Below, piece after piece: positions 43,020 through 51,686 of a stretch of DNA of 64,000 bases. The position numbers and the translations under genes were made by a program. Below the pieces are notes generated by a model, which worked only from the letters and a program-made list of their open reading frames with translations, did no database searches and was not told the origin of the DNA. The stretch is from Peribacillus faecalis. Lineage in GTDB: Bacteria > Bacillota > Bacilli > Bacillales > DSM-1321. The number at the start of each line of letters is the position of its first letter. Position 1 is the stretch's first letter. The DNA lies in contig NZ_JACXSI010000004.1 in NCBI RefSeq assembly GCF_014712675.1, forward strand, positions 1 through 64,000. Reading direction: 5' to 3'.

Positions 43020-43802
43020 ATGAAGAAGATTATATTCAGCGATATGGACGGCACAATTGTTGATTACAAAGGAGTTCGCCATCCGAGAGATAAAGAAATG
43101 ATTCAAAAATTAAGAGAGAACGGTCATTATTTCGCCTTTTGTACAGGCCGTAACGAAAAAGAAGCTCAAGTACTAATTGATACTTACGGTTTCCCTTATG
43201 ACTTTTTAGTATTGAATAATGGCGCGCACATCGTTAATCAACAAGGCAAGGATCTGTTCAGGGAACAAGTGCCCGGCAATATCGGAAAAGAGATCATTCA
43301 GCATTGCCTAAACTATGAAAATATGAATATTTCCTTTTATAACGGAAAGCATACAATCGGCTTAGTAAACGGCAAAACATGTTTATTCCATCTTCACGGT
43401 TTTGTTGAAACAGATTTATATAACTTTCACGAAGAATATCCAAAAATGAATGAGTTTGATATTATTGCACTCGCTCAGAATGACAAAAAAATCAATCACA
43501 TCTTAAACATCCAAAATCATATAAAAGAAATGTATGGTGAGATTGCATTAGGCACTTTGAATACTATTTACTTGGACATCACAGCCGCAAACTGCAGCAA
43601 AGGCACAGGCATTACTACACTCTGCAATTTGCTCAATGAAGATCTGCAAACATATTGTATCGGAGATTCCTTCAATGATATCAGCATGTTCAAAGTTGCC
43701 GATCATCCTTATTCATTTAAACATGTCGATGATGAAATTAAAAAGCACAGCAAAAAACAAGTCAATTTTGTGTATGAATTATTGGAAGATGCCCTACTAT
43801 AA
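43020..43802 (+). CDS. HAD-IIB (Cof-like) hydrolase
   Basis: A 260-aa HAD phosphatase. Motif I is SDMDGTIVD at residues 7-15, motif II is FCTGRNEKEA near 40, Lys in CSKGTGITTL is motif III near 195, and motif IV is CIGDSFNDISMF near 215. The cap is of the type IIB class. It is a likely cytoplasmic sugar- or nucleotide-phosphate phosphatase of unknown specificity, distinct from the HAD enzyme at 1780. TAAGGAGGA is immediately before the ATG. It converges with the acetyltransferase gene across a shared terminator. Confidence 0.82.
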   Translation: MKKIIFSDMDGTIVDYKGVRHPRDKEMIQKLRENGHYFAFCTGRNEKEAQVLIDTYGFPYDFLVLNNGAHIVNQQGKDLFREQVPGNIGKEIIQHCLNYENMNISFYNGKHTIGLVNGKTCLFHLHGFVETDLYNFHEEYPKMNEFDIIALAQNDKKINHILNIQNHIKEMYGEIALGTLNTIYLDITAANCSKGTGITTLCNLLNEDLQTYCIGDSFNDISMFKVADHPYSFKHVDDEIKKHSKKQVNFVYELLEDALL

Positions 43803-43814
43803 ATAGCAATATAT

Positions 43815-43838
43815 ACCCCTCTTGTAGTTAAGAGGGGT
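43815..43838. terminator. Convergent terminator
   Basis: ACCCCTCTT, a 6-nt loop and AAGAGGGGT. It lies between the HAD gene and the acetyltransferase, and the second arm overlaps the end of the latter. Confidence 0.7.
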
Positions 43839-44277
43839 ATTCCAGTTTATAAACAATCTCGCCATCAATTACTCTTCCTTCCGGTTTAAATCCTAATTTT
43901 TCATATAACTGTTTTGCCTGATGATTCTCCGGCTCAAAGCTCAAATATATAACCCGATGCTTTGGATCCTCTTTAATTCGATTAATCAGTTTCTCCATCG
44001 CCGCTTTTCCAAACCCAAGAGACTGAAATTTCTCATCAATCATCAATCGGTAAATCCAATATTCCTGATCTTCTTTATCTAAACAATACATCGTAAAACC
44101 TGCTAAAACATCATCTGTATAAATAGCCAAAGGAATGCACTCCGGAAAGGCTTTCGCCTGCGCAAGCGAAAACATATTGGAGGCTACAAACCCTTTTTGT
44201 TCATCTTTAACCCGTAAATCTATGACATCAAAAAAATTGTCCCTGTCTATCTCTTTAAATATTATGATATCCACCAC
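43828..44277 (-). CDS. GNAT acetyltransferase, spermidine/BltD-like
   Basis: A 149-aa GNAT-fold enzyme. The acetyl-CoA-binding motif A is RLMIDEKFQSLGFGKAAMEK near residue 78, and motif B is the PENHQAKQLYEKLGFKPEGR region near 117. The C-terminal GRVIDGEIVYKL resembles the Bacillus spermine/spermidine N-acetyltransferases (BltD, PaiA), so polyamine acetylation is likely but not certain. The start is a GTG with GGAG very close upstream; a second GTG follows directly, so the exact start is unclear. Confidence 0.75.
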   Translation of the reverse strand: MVDIIIFKEIDRDNFFDVIDLRVKDEQKGFVASNMFSLAQAKAFPECIPLAIYTDDVLAGFTMYCLDKEDQEYWIYRLMIDEKFQSLGFGKAAMEKLINRIKEDPKHRVIYLSFEPENHQAKQLYEKLGFKPEGRVIDGEIVYKLEYPS

Positions 44278-44363
44278 TCCAAATAATTGAAATTAAAGAA
44301 AAAATAGTAAAAATACTATCATTCTATTATAATTAATAAAAAAACTAGAACAAGGGAGAACTC

Positions 44364-44939
44364 ATGACACTATCATTCTTCAAGAAACTGACTTTAAGCT
44401 TGTCGATAATTTTATTTTTATGGCTCATCATACATAGTGCTGTTATTATTGCCGATGGATTGAATGACGAACTGGAAGTGGTTGATGTCGCAGTCGTTCT
44501 CGGAAATAAAGTAGAATTGAACGGACAGCCATCTGATCGTCTGCAAGCAAGATTGGATAAAGCGGTACAACTATACGAGGAAAACTATTTCAACTATATT
44601 ATCGTTAGCGGAGGCACCGGTAAAGAAGGATGGGATGAAGCGGAAGTAATGAAAAATTACTTGATTGCACAAGGAATTCAGGAAGCAAGCATTATTGAAG
44701 ACCCAGATGGCTACAATTCCTATATGACAGCGGAAAATTCAAAAGCCATCATGGATGAATTAGACTTGCACTCCGTTATGGTCATATCACAGTATTTCCA
44801 TATTTCTAGAACGAAACTAGCATTCGAAAAAGTTGGATTTGAAACAATCGCTTCTGCTCATGCTGATATTTTTGACTCAAGAGATGTATATTCGACTTTG
44901 CGTGAATTTCCAGCTTACTATACATATTTAATAAAGTAG
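44364..44939 (+). CDS. YdcF/SanA-like DUF218 membrane protein
   Basis: A 191-aa protein with one N-terminal membrane helix (residues 8-30) and an extracytoplasmic DUF218 domain: VDVAVVLGNKV near residue 42, RLQARLDKAVQLYEE near 60, YIIVSGGTGKEGWDEAEVMK near 78 and SNAYTAENSK-like YMTAENSKAIMDEL near 120, then SQYFHISRTKLAFEK near 142. The family is linked to envelope integrity and may bind nucleotides or act on lipid intermediates. ACAAGGGAGA precedes the ATG. Its 3' end meets the convergent ABC ATPase pseudogene with only an 8-nt gap. Confidence 0.8.
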   Translation: MTLSFFKKLTLSLSIILFLWLIIHSAVIIADGLNDELEVVDVAVVLGNKVELNGQPSDRLQARLDKAVQLYEENYFNYIIVSGGTGKEGWDEAEVMKNYLIAQGIQEASIIEDPDGYNSYMTAENSKAIMDELDLHSVMVISQYFHISRTKLAFEKVGFETIASAHADIFDSRDVYSTLREFPAYYTYLIK

Positions 44940-44947
44940 CGATTTAC

Positions 44948-45670
44948 TCACAATACTTGCTGCAGAAAACGGCGCGTTCGCTCCTCTTTTGGGATCGTAA
45001 AGAATAGAGACGGTGGACCTTCTTCAATAATTTCACCGTCTGCAAGCATGATGACTCTGTCTGCTACTTCACGTGCAAAACCCATTTCATGCGTCACAAT
45101 TACCATGGTCATACCTTCTTTTGCAAGTTCCCTAATTGTTTCAAGCACCTCACCTACGAGCTCCGGATCCAAAGCGGATGTCGGTTCATCAAACAGCATA
45201 ATATTCGGTTCCATCGCCAATGCTCTAGCGATGCTTACTCTTTGTTTTTGCCCGCCTGATAATTGCTCAGGGTATTAATATGCTTTATCGACCAGTCCTA
45301 CTTTTTCATGTAAACTCATTGCCTTAACAGTTGCTGCTTGTTTGCTCAGCTTTTTTACGTGAACAGGTGCCTCAATAACATTTTCTAGAACAGTCATGTG
45401 CGGAAACAAATTGAAGTGTTGAAAGACCATACCCATATCTACGCGAACTTTATTTAAATCTGTCCTCTCACCTTCAATTGTTACACCATTAATTTCAACC
45501 TCACCGCTGTCTTTCGTTTCAAGAAAGTTTAAGCAACGGAGTAAAGTGCTTTTTCCTGAACCACTAGCACCTATGAGCACAACGACTTCCGATTTTTTTA
45601 TTTCCATCGAGACGTTCAGTAAGACTTGGAGACCATTAAAGGTTTTACATAAGTTTCTAACTTTTAGCAA
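44948..45670 (-). pseudogene. Amino-acid ABC transporter ATPase with an internal stop (GlnQ-like)
   Basis: One frame encodes a whole polar amino acid ABC ATPase: Walker A GASGSGKS, Q-loop VFQHFNLFPHMTV, then KVGLVDKAY, a TAA at 45275-45277, and YPEQLSGG with signature, Walker B IMLFDEP and [14 protein letters not shown]. The stop lies just before the ABC signature and replaces what should be a Tyr or His codon, so it is a single nonsense mutation. The proper start is TTG 45670 with AAGGAGGG before it, overlapping the permease end by 14 nt. Permease and binding protein upstream look intact, so the transporter would lack its motor unless suppressed. Confidence 0.88.
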
Positions 45671-46349
45671 AGCCCTTCCCTCCTTTACTTTTACCGACAT
45701 CTAATCTTCCTTCAAGCTTATTAAAAATAAGAGTGAAAATAAGAACAAGAATCAAATAGTAAATACCGACAACAAAATACGTCTCAAACGGCATATAATT
45801 TTGAGCTTGAGCAGATAGTGCATGGTTAAACAACTCAGTAACAGCAATATATGCTACAAGCGAGGAATCTTTTAAGCCAATAATGAATTGGTTGCTTAAT
45901 GGGGGGATTGCACGTTTAAATGCTTGCGGTAATATGATTCGTCGCATAGAAAGTGCATAAGACATACCAAGTGAACGTGCGGCCTCCATTTGTCCCCTAT
46001 CAATTGATTGGATAGCACCGCGAAAAATTTCTGCAATATAGGCGCCAGAATGGATTCCTAAAGCAAGTGCACCAGCAGTGAAATCTGATAAAACGATAAT
46101 ACTAGATATACCGTAATACAGAAACATAAGCTGGACGATTAATGGCATACCCCGTACGAGAAAAATATACAAATCTGCAATGCGTCTCAATATAGTAATG
46201 TTTGATACTTTGAAAAAAGCGAAAACTAACCCAATTATGATTGCAATTAATAACGAAACCGCCGTTATGCGAATTGTAATCATTGCAGCTTTTAAAAACT
46301 CTAGGCCGTGTGATTGAAAGATAGCAACAATATTATTTAAAAAATCCAT
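45657..46349 (-). CDS. Polar amino-acid ABC transporter permease
   Basis: A 230-aa HisM/GlnP-type permease with five membrane helices. LVRGMPLIVQLMFLYYG near residue 65 is the conserved N-terminal segment, and the EAA loop is GQMEAARSLGMSYALSMRRIILPQA near 130. It follows the substrate-binding protein by 30 nt and overlaps the ATPase start. Cystine, glutamine or arginine are typical substrates; none can be preferred from sequence. Confidence 0.88.
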   Translation of the reverse strand: MDFLNNIVAIFQSHGLEFLKAAMITIRITAVSLLIAIIIGLVFAFFKVSNITILRRIADLYIFLVRGMPLIVQLMFLYYGISSIIVLSDFTAGALALGIHSGAYIAEIFRGAIQSIDRGQMEAARSLGMSYALSMRRIILPQAFKRAIPPLSNQFIIGLKDSSLVAYIAVTELFNHALSAQAQNYMPFETYFVVGIYYLILVLIFTLIFNKLEGRLDVGKSKGGKGFAKS

Positions 46350-46379
46350 TTCTACTCCAGCTCCTCTTTAGAGTAACCG

Positions 46380-47168
46380 TTATTCCTCCAACAGGTTGAC
46401 GCCAAACCACTTATTGCTGATTTCTTCATATGTTCCATCTTCAATCATTGAAGCAAGTGCTTCATTAATTGCTTTCAAAAGATCAGGATTGTCCTTGTTA
46501 ACTGCAATATTAATATTTTCTGTTCGAATCATTGGACTAATCGCTTTTAATTTCATATTCGATTCTTGCATAGCAGTGATACCCACTATTTTATCCGTAA
46601 TAACCGCGTCTACTCTCCCTGGAGCAAGATCTTGCAGGGCATAAATGTCACTTGGATAACTTTTAATATCCTCAGTGAAACCTTTTGCATCCTCTAAATA
46701 CGTACTCGCTTGAACAACACCAATTCGCTTACCATTTAAATCTTCTTTACTTTTAATCGAATCATTTGATTCATCAATGAATATTTGTGCCCCAGAAATA
46801 TAATAAGGCTCCGTAAAATCTACTTGCTTTGCGCGTTCTTCTGTCGCTGCCATACTTCCAATAATTGCGTCATATTTTTTTCCTTTTAGTCCCTGAATAA
46901 TTGTTTCCCAAGGATTCGTAACCGGATTTGGTTCTAATCCTATTCGTTTCGCAATCTCCGTACCAATCTCCACATCAAAACCAACGAGTTCATTATTTTC
47001 TTTATAATTGAGAGGTTTATATAGACCACTCATCGCAAATGTCAACTTCCCTTCTTTCACCAATTCCATTTCCGTATCTTTTTCCTGTGAATCATTGGAA
47101 CTACATGCGGCAACTACTAACAATAAGCACAAAACTAAAACAGTCAAAAGCTTAACATTCTTATTCAT
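46380..47168 (-). CDS. Amino-acid ABC transporter substrate-binding lipoprotein
   Basis: A 262-aa SBP_bac_3 family binding protein. The lipoprotein signal ends in VVAAC. The mature part has LTFAMSGLYKPLNYKENNEL, VGFDVEIGTEIAKRIG near residue 67, WETIIQGLKGKKYDAIIGSM near 92, and GKRIGVVQASTYLE near 150, which are the ligand-binding lobes. ATG 47168 is preceded by GGGGAGA. It is the first gene of the transporter operon, whose ATPase is disrupted. Confidence 0.9.
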   Translation of the reverse strand: MNKNVKLLTVLVLCLLLVVAACSSNDSQEKDTEMELVKEGKLTFAMSGLYKPLNYKENNELVGFDVEIGTEIAKRIGLEPNPVTNPWETIIQGLKGKKYDAIIGSMAATEERAKQVDFTEPYYISGAQIFIDESNDSIKSKEDLNGKRIGVVQASTYLEDAKGFTEDIKSYPSDIYALQDLAPGRVDAVITDKIVGITAMQESNMKLKAISPMIRTENINIAVNKDNPDLLKAINEALASMIEDGTYEEISNKWFGVNLLEE

Positions 47169-47340
47169 CAAATCTCCCCTTTCCAAATACTCACTAAATA
47201 TTATGTTTACTTAATACTTATAAGAAAATGGTATAAGCTATTCATTAAAATTCATTTTAGTGCAGTATTCATCAATTTAAAGGGTTTATTATTCAATTTT
47301 AAAAATCCAGCCACAAAGCATATTTTGTGGCTGAATTATT

Positions 47341-47514
47341 TCATTGCTTTAATTTTTCAGGATTCGTTATTTTAATTGATAAAACTTCTCCCCAATCGGA
47401 ACAAATAGTATACACTTTCTCCGAACCAAAAGCGCTCCTCTTTCCTAAAGGTCGAAGATTAATATAATCAGTTGCCTGTACAAATGAACTACCACCACAA
47501 CTACTGCATTTCAT
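47341..47514 (-). CDS. Small zinc-ribbon-like protein, 57 aa
   Basis: The N-terminus MKCSSCGGSS carries a CxxC knuckle, but the second knuckle, normally CxxCG, reads TICSDWGEVLS, so the last Cys is Trp. The rest (LRPLGKRSAFGSEKVY, then SIKITNPEKLKQ) resembles short zinc-ribbon proteins of Bacillales. Zinc binding is probably reduced. AAAGAGGTGA precedes ATG 47514. It is a single gene. Confidence 0.6.
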   Translation of the reverse strand: MKCSSCGGSSFVQATDYINLRPLGKRSAFGSEKVYTICSDWGEVLSIKITNPEKLKQ

Positions 47515-47608
47515 TGAAATCACCTCTTTCCCTTCTTTCTATTATATAATTAATCCCATTAGCATAGGGAATAGCCTGATAATTTAAGGGTAGATACAAT
47601 CATACACT

Positions 47609-47639
47609 TTGACTCTCCTGCTGCAGGAGATTATAGAAT
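47609..47639 (+). promoter_or_regulatory. MerR-type promoter with 19-bp spacer and operator
   Basis: TTGACT (-35) and TAGAAT (-10) are separated by 19 nt, and a near-perfect palindrome CTCCTGC-T-GCAGGAG (47615-47629) fills the spacer. This is the hallmark of promoters untwisted by MerR-family activators. It lies 27 nt before the MerR gene, so autoregulation is likely. Confidence 0.8.
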
Positions 47640-47666
47640 GAAAGTAGATTAAAGGAGCTGGTTTCG

Positions 47667-48614
47667 ATGTTTCGAATCGGTGAGTTTTCAAAAATGACGA
47701 AAACGACTGTAAAGACGCTGCGCTATTACGATGAAGTCGGCTTACTGAAACCGGCATATATCGATGAGACGACAAAATACCGATACTATACGACCGAGCA
47801 GCTTTATCCTCTGCAAAAAATTGTCTCATATAGGCAAGCTGGTTTATCGATAGAAGAGATTAAACAAATGATGACCGGGAATAATATGACGAAAATTTTG
47901 GAATCACGTAAAGCGATTCTCGAACAGGAAAAACAGCAATTAGAAGATACACTGCTTCGTATCGATTTCATTTTACAGAAGTTAAAGGAGGATTCAGAAA
48001 TGATCTATCAAGCTATTGTGAAACAAATCCCTGCCTACGCTGTCTATTACAAACAAGGAATGATTCATAATTTCAACGACATGACGGCATTTATCTTAAG
48101 CGCCGGAGCTGAATGTAAAGAAGCCAACCCGACCTTAACATGCTTTGAGCCTGATTATTGTTATGTTTCCTATCTTGACGAAGATTTTAAGCCAGAAAAT
48201 ATGCGAATTGAATACGCTCAGGCAGTCACCAAAAAAGGAATTGAAACAGAAAATATTAAATTCAAAACGCTCTCACCAATTGAAGCGGTTTGCGTCTACC
48301 ATAAAGGCAGCTACAACGGCATTCAAGAAGCTTACGCATTCGCCTTAAACTGGGCGAATGAGAACGGGTATACCGTTTCAGAAACTCCGCGCGAACAGTA
48401 TATCGATGGCATTTGGAACAAGGAAGATGAAACAGAAATAGCTTGCAGTATTCCCTCCTTAACGAGAATCTGCAAGCTATTTTTTCATGTTACTTATTTA
48501 GGGTCTACTAAAATCTTAATTTGTGATTTATCGTTTACTAGCGTTTCAAAACCTTCAGTCACAACATCATCTAATGGAATACGCTTTGTAACGATTTTTT
48601 CAGCTGGGAAGTAA
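47667..48614 (+). CDS. MerR-family regulator with GyrI-like effector domain; 3' end abnormal
   Basis: Residues 1-70 form the MerR winged helix (FRIGEFSKMTKTTVKTLRYY onward), followed by a coiled coil (~75-110) and a GyrI-like/AraC effector-binding domain to about residue 258 (EYIDGIWNKEDE-like end). Multidrug or small-molecule sensing, as in BltR or BmrR, is expected. The ORF does not stop where the family ends. It continues through its own terminator hairpin (48437-48486) and 120 nt antisense to the dehydrogenase gene. The last ~55 residues are therefore probably non-native, caused by a small indel near 48430. The ribosome site is TTAAAGGAG. Confidence 0.8.
   Translation: MFRIGEFSKMTKTTVKTLRYYDEVGLLKPAYIDETTKYRYYTTEQLYPLQKIVSYRQAGLSIEEIKQMMTGNNMTKILESRKAILEQEKQQLEDTLLRIDFILQKLKEDSEMIYQAIVKQIPAYAVYYKQGMIHNFNDMTAFILSAGAECKEANPTLTCFEPDYCYVSYLDEDFKPENMRIEYAQAVTKKGIETENIKFKTLSPIEAVCVYHKGSYNGIQEAYAFALNWANENGYTVSETPREQYIDGIWNKEDETEIACSIPSLTRICKLFFHVTYLGSTKILICDLSFTSVSKPSVTTSSNGIRFVTIFSAGK
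48437..48486. terminator. Bidirectional terminator between MerR gene and bdhA
   Basis: AATAGCTTGCAG (48437-48448) and CTGCAAGCTATT (48470-48481) are perfectly complementary, with T6 on the plus strand. The MerR reading frame runs through it. Confidence 0.8.
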
Positions 48615-49546
48615 CCTTGCTGCATCAATTCCATAACAGCCGGGAAAACATCACGATAGGCAATGCTTCCTTTCATGCTGCGCTCTGTTAATACAACATT
48701 ATTCGGTTGGAAGGAAGCTTCTTTTTCCCAAATTGAAACGATAATTGTTTCACCTTCAAATTTAGTCGAATCAATTGCTTGTTGTAAAACGGATGAAATA
48801 CCAGTCACTTCAAAGGCAACATCTGCCCCGCCATTTGTCAATTCTCGAATTCGACCGACTACATCTGCTTCTTCTGTCGGATTGATGACAGTCGCACCTA
48901 GCTCTACCGCTTTTTGGCAACGTTCTTTTGATAGTTCAACCGCATAGATTTCAGAAGCACCCGCCGCTTTTAGAGCCTCAATCACTAATAGACCAATCGG
49001 ACCTGCCCCGAACACAACCGCTTTGTCACCTGCTCTCAACTTACTTATGCGTACAGAATGCAGCGCTACTGCTGATGGCTCAACGATTGCACCTTGTTCT
49101 AATGAAAGACCCTCCGGCATTTTATGTACCCATCGCTCATCTACTACTGTATATTTAGCGAATCCGCCGCCTCCGCCTGATAATCCGTGGAAGCCTAAGT
49201 GTTTACAAACGTTGTATTTTCCTTGTTTACATGCCGGGCATTCACCGCAAGCTAAAATCGGTTCAACAACAACTTGATCGCCAACTTTAACAGAAGTGAC
49301 ACCTTCACCGACTTCTGATACTATTCCGGAAAATTCATGCCCCATGACAATTGGAGCTACATCTTTACTAATTGGATGCGGAGTTCCTACCGGAATGAAA
49401 ATAGGACCGGCAACATATTCATGAAGATCGCTTCCGCAAATACCTGTCCAAGCTACTTCAATTTTCACACGACCGGCTGTCACTTTTGGTTCTTCAATTT
49501 CTTCTACACGAATGTCTTTTGCTTTATACCAACGAGCTGCTTTCAT
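48494..49546 (-). CDS. bdhA: (R,R)-butanediol dehydrogenase-like zinc alcohol dehydrogenase
   Basis: A 350-aa medium-chain dehydrogenase. Catalytic zinc ligands are in TGICGSDLHEY (Cys37) and GHEFSGIVSEVGEGV (His, Glu), and the structural zinc site is CGECPACKQGKYNVC near residue 95-110. The Rossmann motif is VFGAGPIGLLVIEALKAAG near 175. The sequence is very close in pattern to B. subtilis BdhA (acetoin reductase / 2,3-butanediol dehydrogenase), including the VGTPHPIS insertion. It interconverts acetoin and butanediol with NAD(H). Monocistronic. Confidence 0.88.
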   Translation of the reverse strand: MKAARWYKAKDIRVEEIEEPKVTAGRVKIEVAWTGICGSDLHEYVAGPIFIPVGTPHPISKDVAPIVMGHEFSGIVSEVGEGVTSVKVGDQVVVEPILACGECPACKQGKYNVCKHLGFHGLSGGGGGFAKYTVVDERWVHKMPEGLSLEQGAIVEPSAVALHSVRISKLRAGDKAVVFGAGPIGLLVIEALKAAGASEIYAVELSKERCQKAVELGATVINPTEEADVVGRIRELTNGGADVAFEVTGISSVLQQAIDSTKFEGETIIVSIWEKEASFQPNNVVLTERSMKGSIAYRDVFPAVMELMQQGYFPAEKIVTKRIPLDDVVTEGFETLVNDKSQIKILVDPK

Positions 49547-49635
49547 TTATAATCACCCCAAATAATTATTAACTACCGGTTTTAGCAGTTAAATTCATTA
49601 TACATAGCAGTTTTCAATATTTTATGAAAACAATA

Positions 49636-49852
49636 TTAAAAATTGGCTACATAAATAGCTTTATGGTGATTAAACACAAACGCCTGGCAGTAATTATCTT
49701 TAAACGCACGGCTGCCACTCCGGCAATGAGTATCCGGTGGAATTTGAATCTCTCCCGTTTGCAGAAAATTGATGCCTTTATATGAAGTCTTGCACTTCTT
49801 CTCTATAAAAACCAAAGTGTAGTAGAATACCCAAAATACTATTGCTGAACAT
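49636..49852 (-). pseudogene. Frameshifted small protein gene
   Basis: AAAGGAGTG before ATG 49852 leads into MFSNSI. A shift near the TTTT at about 49836 gives a continuous frame VFWVFYYTLVFIEKKCKTSY, then KGINFLQTGEIQIPPDTHC, ending NYCQAFVFNHHKAIYVANF. The shifted product (about 72 aa) would have an N-terminal hydrophobic segment and several Cys. In the unshifted frame translation stops after 24 codons. Either a decayed gene or a sequencing error. The family is unknown. Confidence 0.45.
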
Positions 49853-49916
49853 TTTCACTCCTTTGCCCACAAATACTTTACCTCAAGATTACATTTTTTG
49901 TTTTAAGTCATAAAAA

Positions 49917-49942
49917 AAGTATCCCGCTATAAAAGCAGGATA
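49917..49942 (-). terminator. Terminator of cstA
   Basis: On the minus strand GTATCCTGCT and AGCGGGATAC form a stem with one mismatch, followed by T8, 10 nt after the stop. Confidence 0.85.
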
Positions 49943-49951
49943 CCTCATTTT

Positions 49952-51382
49952 TTATTCTTTAGCTAAAGCTGGAACATTCAGCTTGCTGTAGCGGAAAATT
50001 TGGTATGCGTAAAATAACGCGATAGCCGCTGTAAATGATAGACCGATAATCATCGCAAAATTATATTCTAAACCAAAGCCTTCCGGAGCAACCATTAGAT
50101 AACAGAAGACAACTCCGGTCATGAATACAGCTGGTAGGCCTGTGATCCAATGCAGTTTTCCTTCTTTTAATAAGTAAGAAGTCGCCACCCATAGCATCAC
50201 TGTCGCAACCATTTGGTTTGTCATCCCTACATAGCGCCATAAAAATTGATAATCAATGGTAGACAGATAGAATGCCGGAATTGTAACGGCTACTGTTGCG
50301 ATGACTGCAACTGTTTTTTGGTTCGCTTTAATGCGAGAGCCTATGAAATCCAGCACAATCATACGAGCTGAACGCAATGACGTATCGCCTGTAGTGATTG
50401 GCAGAATGATGACACTTAGAATAGCCAGCAGACCTCCGATTGTTCCTAATAATCCGACTGAAATTTGATCAACAACACCGCCAGCTCCAACTGCTGAGAC
50501 TACAGATGCAAGTTCGCCTGTTCCTCCGTAGAAGCTCATCCCTGCAGCACACCAGATTAAAGCGATTACACCTTCACCAATCATAGCTCCATAAAATACT
50601 TTGCGCCCTTCCGTTTCTTTTTTCAGCGTACGGGAGATGATTGGGCTTTGCGTTGAATGGAATCCGGATATTGCGCCGCATGATATCGTAACCATCAGCA
50701 ACGGCCAAATCGGCAGTTCACCCGGATGCATATTTGCAAATGTCAATTCCGGCACTTTAATATCTGAAGTCAGCAACGCAATTAGAACAGCTGCTGCTGT
50801 AATTAATAGTACGGCTCCGAATACTGGGTATATTCTACCAATAATTTTGTTGATCGGTAGTATGGCAGCCAATAAAAAGTATAAGAAAATAATGCCGATT
50901 GCTACTATGAATGTGATTCCTGTTTTTGCTGAAATGACTGCTGCTGGCCCTGCAGTGAAAGCGGCCGCAACTAAGATCATTAATACAACTGACACAACAT
51001 CTGTGAATACACGCATCGCTTTTCCTAAATATTTTTGTACAAGCGCCGGAAATTGGGCGCCACCATGGCGAACAGACAACATACCCGCGAAATAATCATG
51101 GACAGCACCGGCAAAAATACAGCCAAGCACAATCCAAACCATCGCAACCGGTCCATATAAAGCACCGGCAATCGCACCGTAAATCGGACCAAGCCCCGCA
51201 ATATTCAATAATTGGATTACCCACCCCTTCCAAGCAGGCATCGGAACATAATCCAAATTATCCGTTTTCGTATAAGCTGGTGTCGGAGTGGCGTCATTAA
51301 CAACAAACACCTTCTCCACAAACTTCCCATAAACAACATAACCAAGAAATAATAGAATAATAGCACCAATAAGCGTAAACAT
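49952..51382 (-). CDS. cstA: Carbon starvation protein CstA family transporter
   Basis: A 476-aa membrane protein of the CstA/BtsT family, which imports pyruvate or peptides under carbon limitation. NIAGLGPIYGAIAGALYGP near residue 64, GAVHDYFAGMLSVRHGGAQ near 92, the CGAISGFHSTQSPIISR segment near 235 and GDTSLRSARMI near 335 are the conserved signatures. It is shorter than E. coli CstA (about 700 aa), as usual for Firmicutes. GGAGGG precedes ATG 51382; an ATG 12 nt upstream overlaps the ribosome site. Confidence 0.9.
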   Translation of the reverse strand: MFTLIGAIILLFLGYVVYGKFVEKVFVVNDATPTPAYTKTDNLDYVPMPAWKGWVIQLLNIAGLGPIYGAIAGALYGPVAMVWIVLGCIFAGAVHDYFAGMLSVRHGGAQFPALVQKYLGKAMRVFTDVVSVVLMILVAAAFTAGPAAVISAKTGITFIVAIGIIFLYFLLAAILPINKIIGRIYPVFGAVLLITAAAVLIALLTSDIKVPELTFANMHPGELPIWPLLMVTISCGAISGFHSTQSPIISRTLKKETEGRKVFYGAMIGEGVIALIWCAAGMSFYGGTGELASVVSAVGAGGVVDQISVGLLGTIGGLLAILSVIILPITTGDTSLRSARMIVLDFIGSRIKANQKTVAVIATVAVTIPAFYLSTIDYQFLWRYVGMTNQMVATVMLWVATSYLLKEGKLHWITGLPAVFMTGVVFCYLMVAPEGFGLEYNFAMIIGLSFTAAIALFYAYQIFRYSKLNVPALAKE

Positions 51383-51630
51383 AAAACCCTCCATAAGTAT
51401 TTTAATTTTCAGATAATTTGTATTGTATAACAGACGAGCTTATGCTGCAAGTGATTTTTCTGAAAATTTTGTAGCTTTTTAGTACCTGTCACGCCCCGTT
51501 TTTTGTCGAAAAGATTGTTAAAAGTGCCTGTCATCGCCCGAGAATTATCGAAAAATCTCGAATTTGCGGTAGGTTTACCCTATCTGCTACTAAAGCTTTA
51601 TAACACTATTAATCCCTCTAGCTCATTAAT

Positions 51631-51644
51631 TGTAAGCGCTTCCG
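51631..51644 (+). promoter_or_regulatory. Degenerate cre-like site upstream of the lipase remnant
   Basis: TGTAAGCGCTTCCG matches the left 11 positions of the cre consensus and fails at the right end. It lies about 45 nt before the lipase start. Confidence 0.35.
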
Positions 51645-51686
51645 TTCTATTATATGAAAACAGCAAATAATAAAGGAGGAATGAAG

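Noticed and set aside
51480-51560. Two short similar strings (GTACCTGTCACGCCC and GTGCCTGTCATCGCCC)
   Set aside because: Too short and imperfect to define a repeat element. No structure or function is visible.
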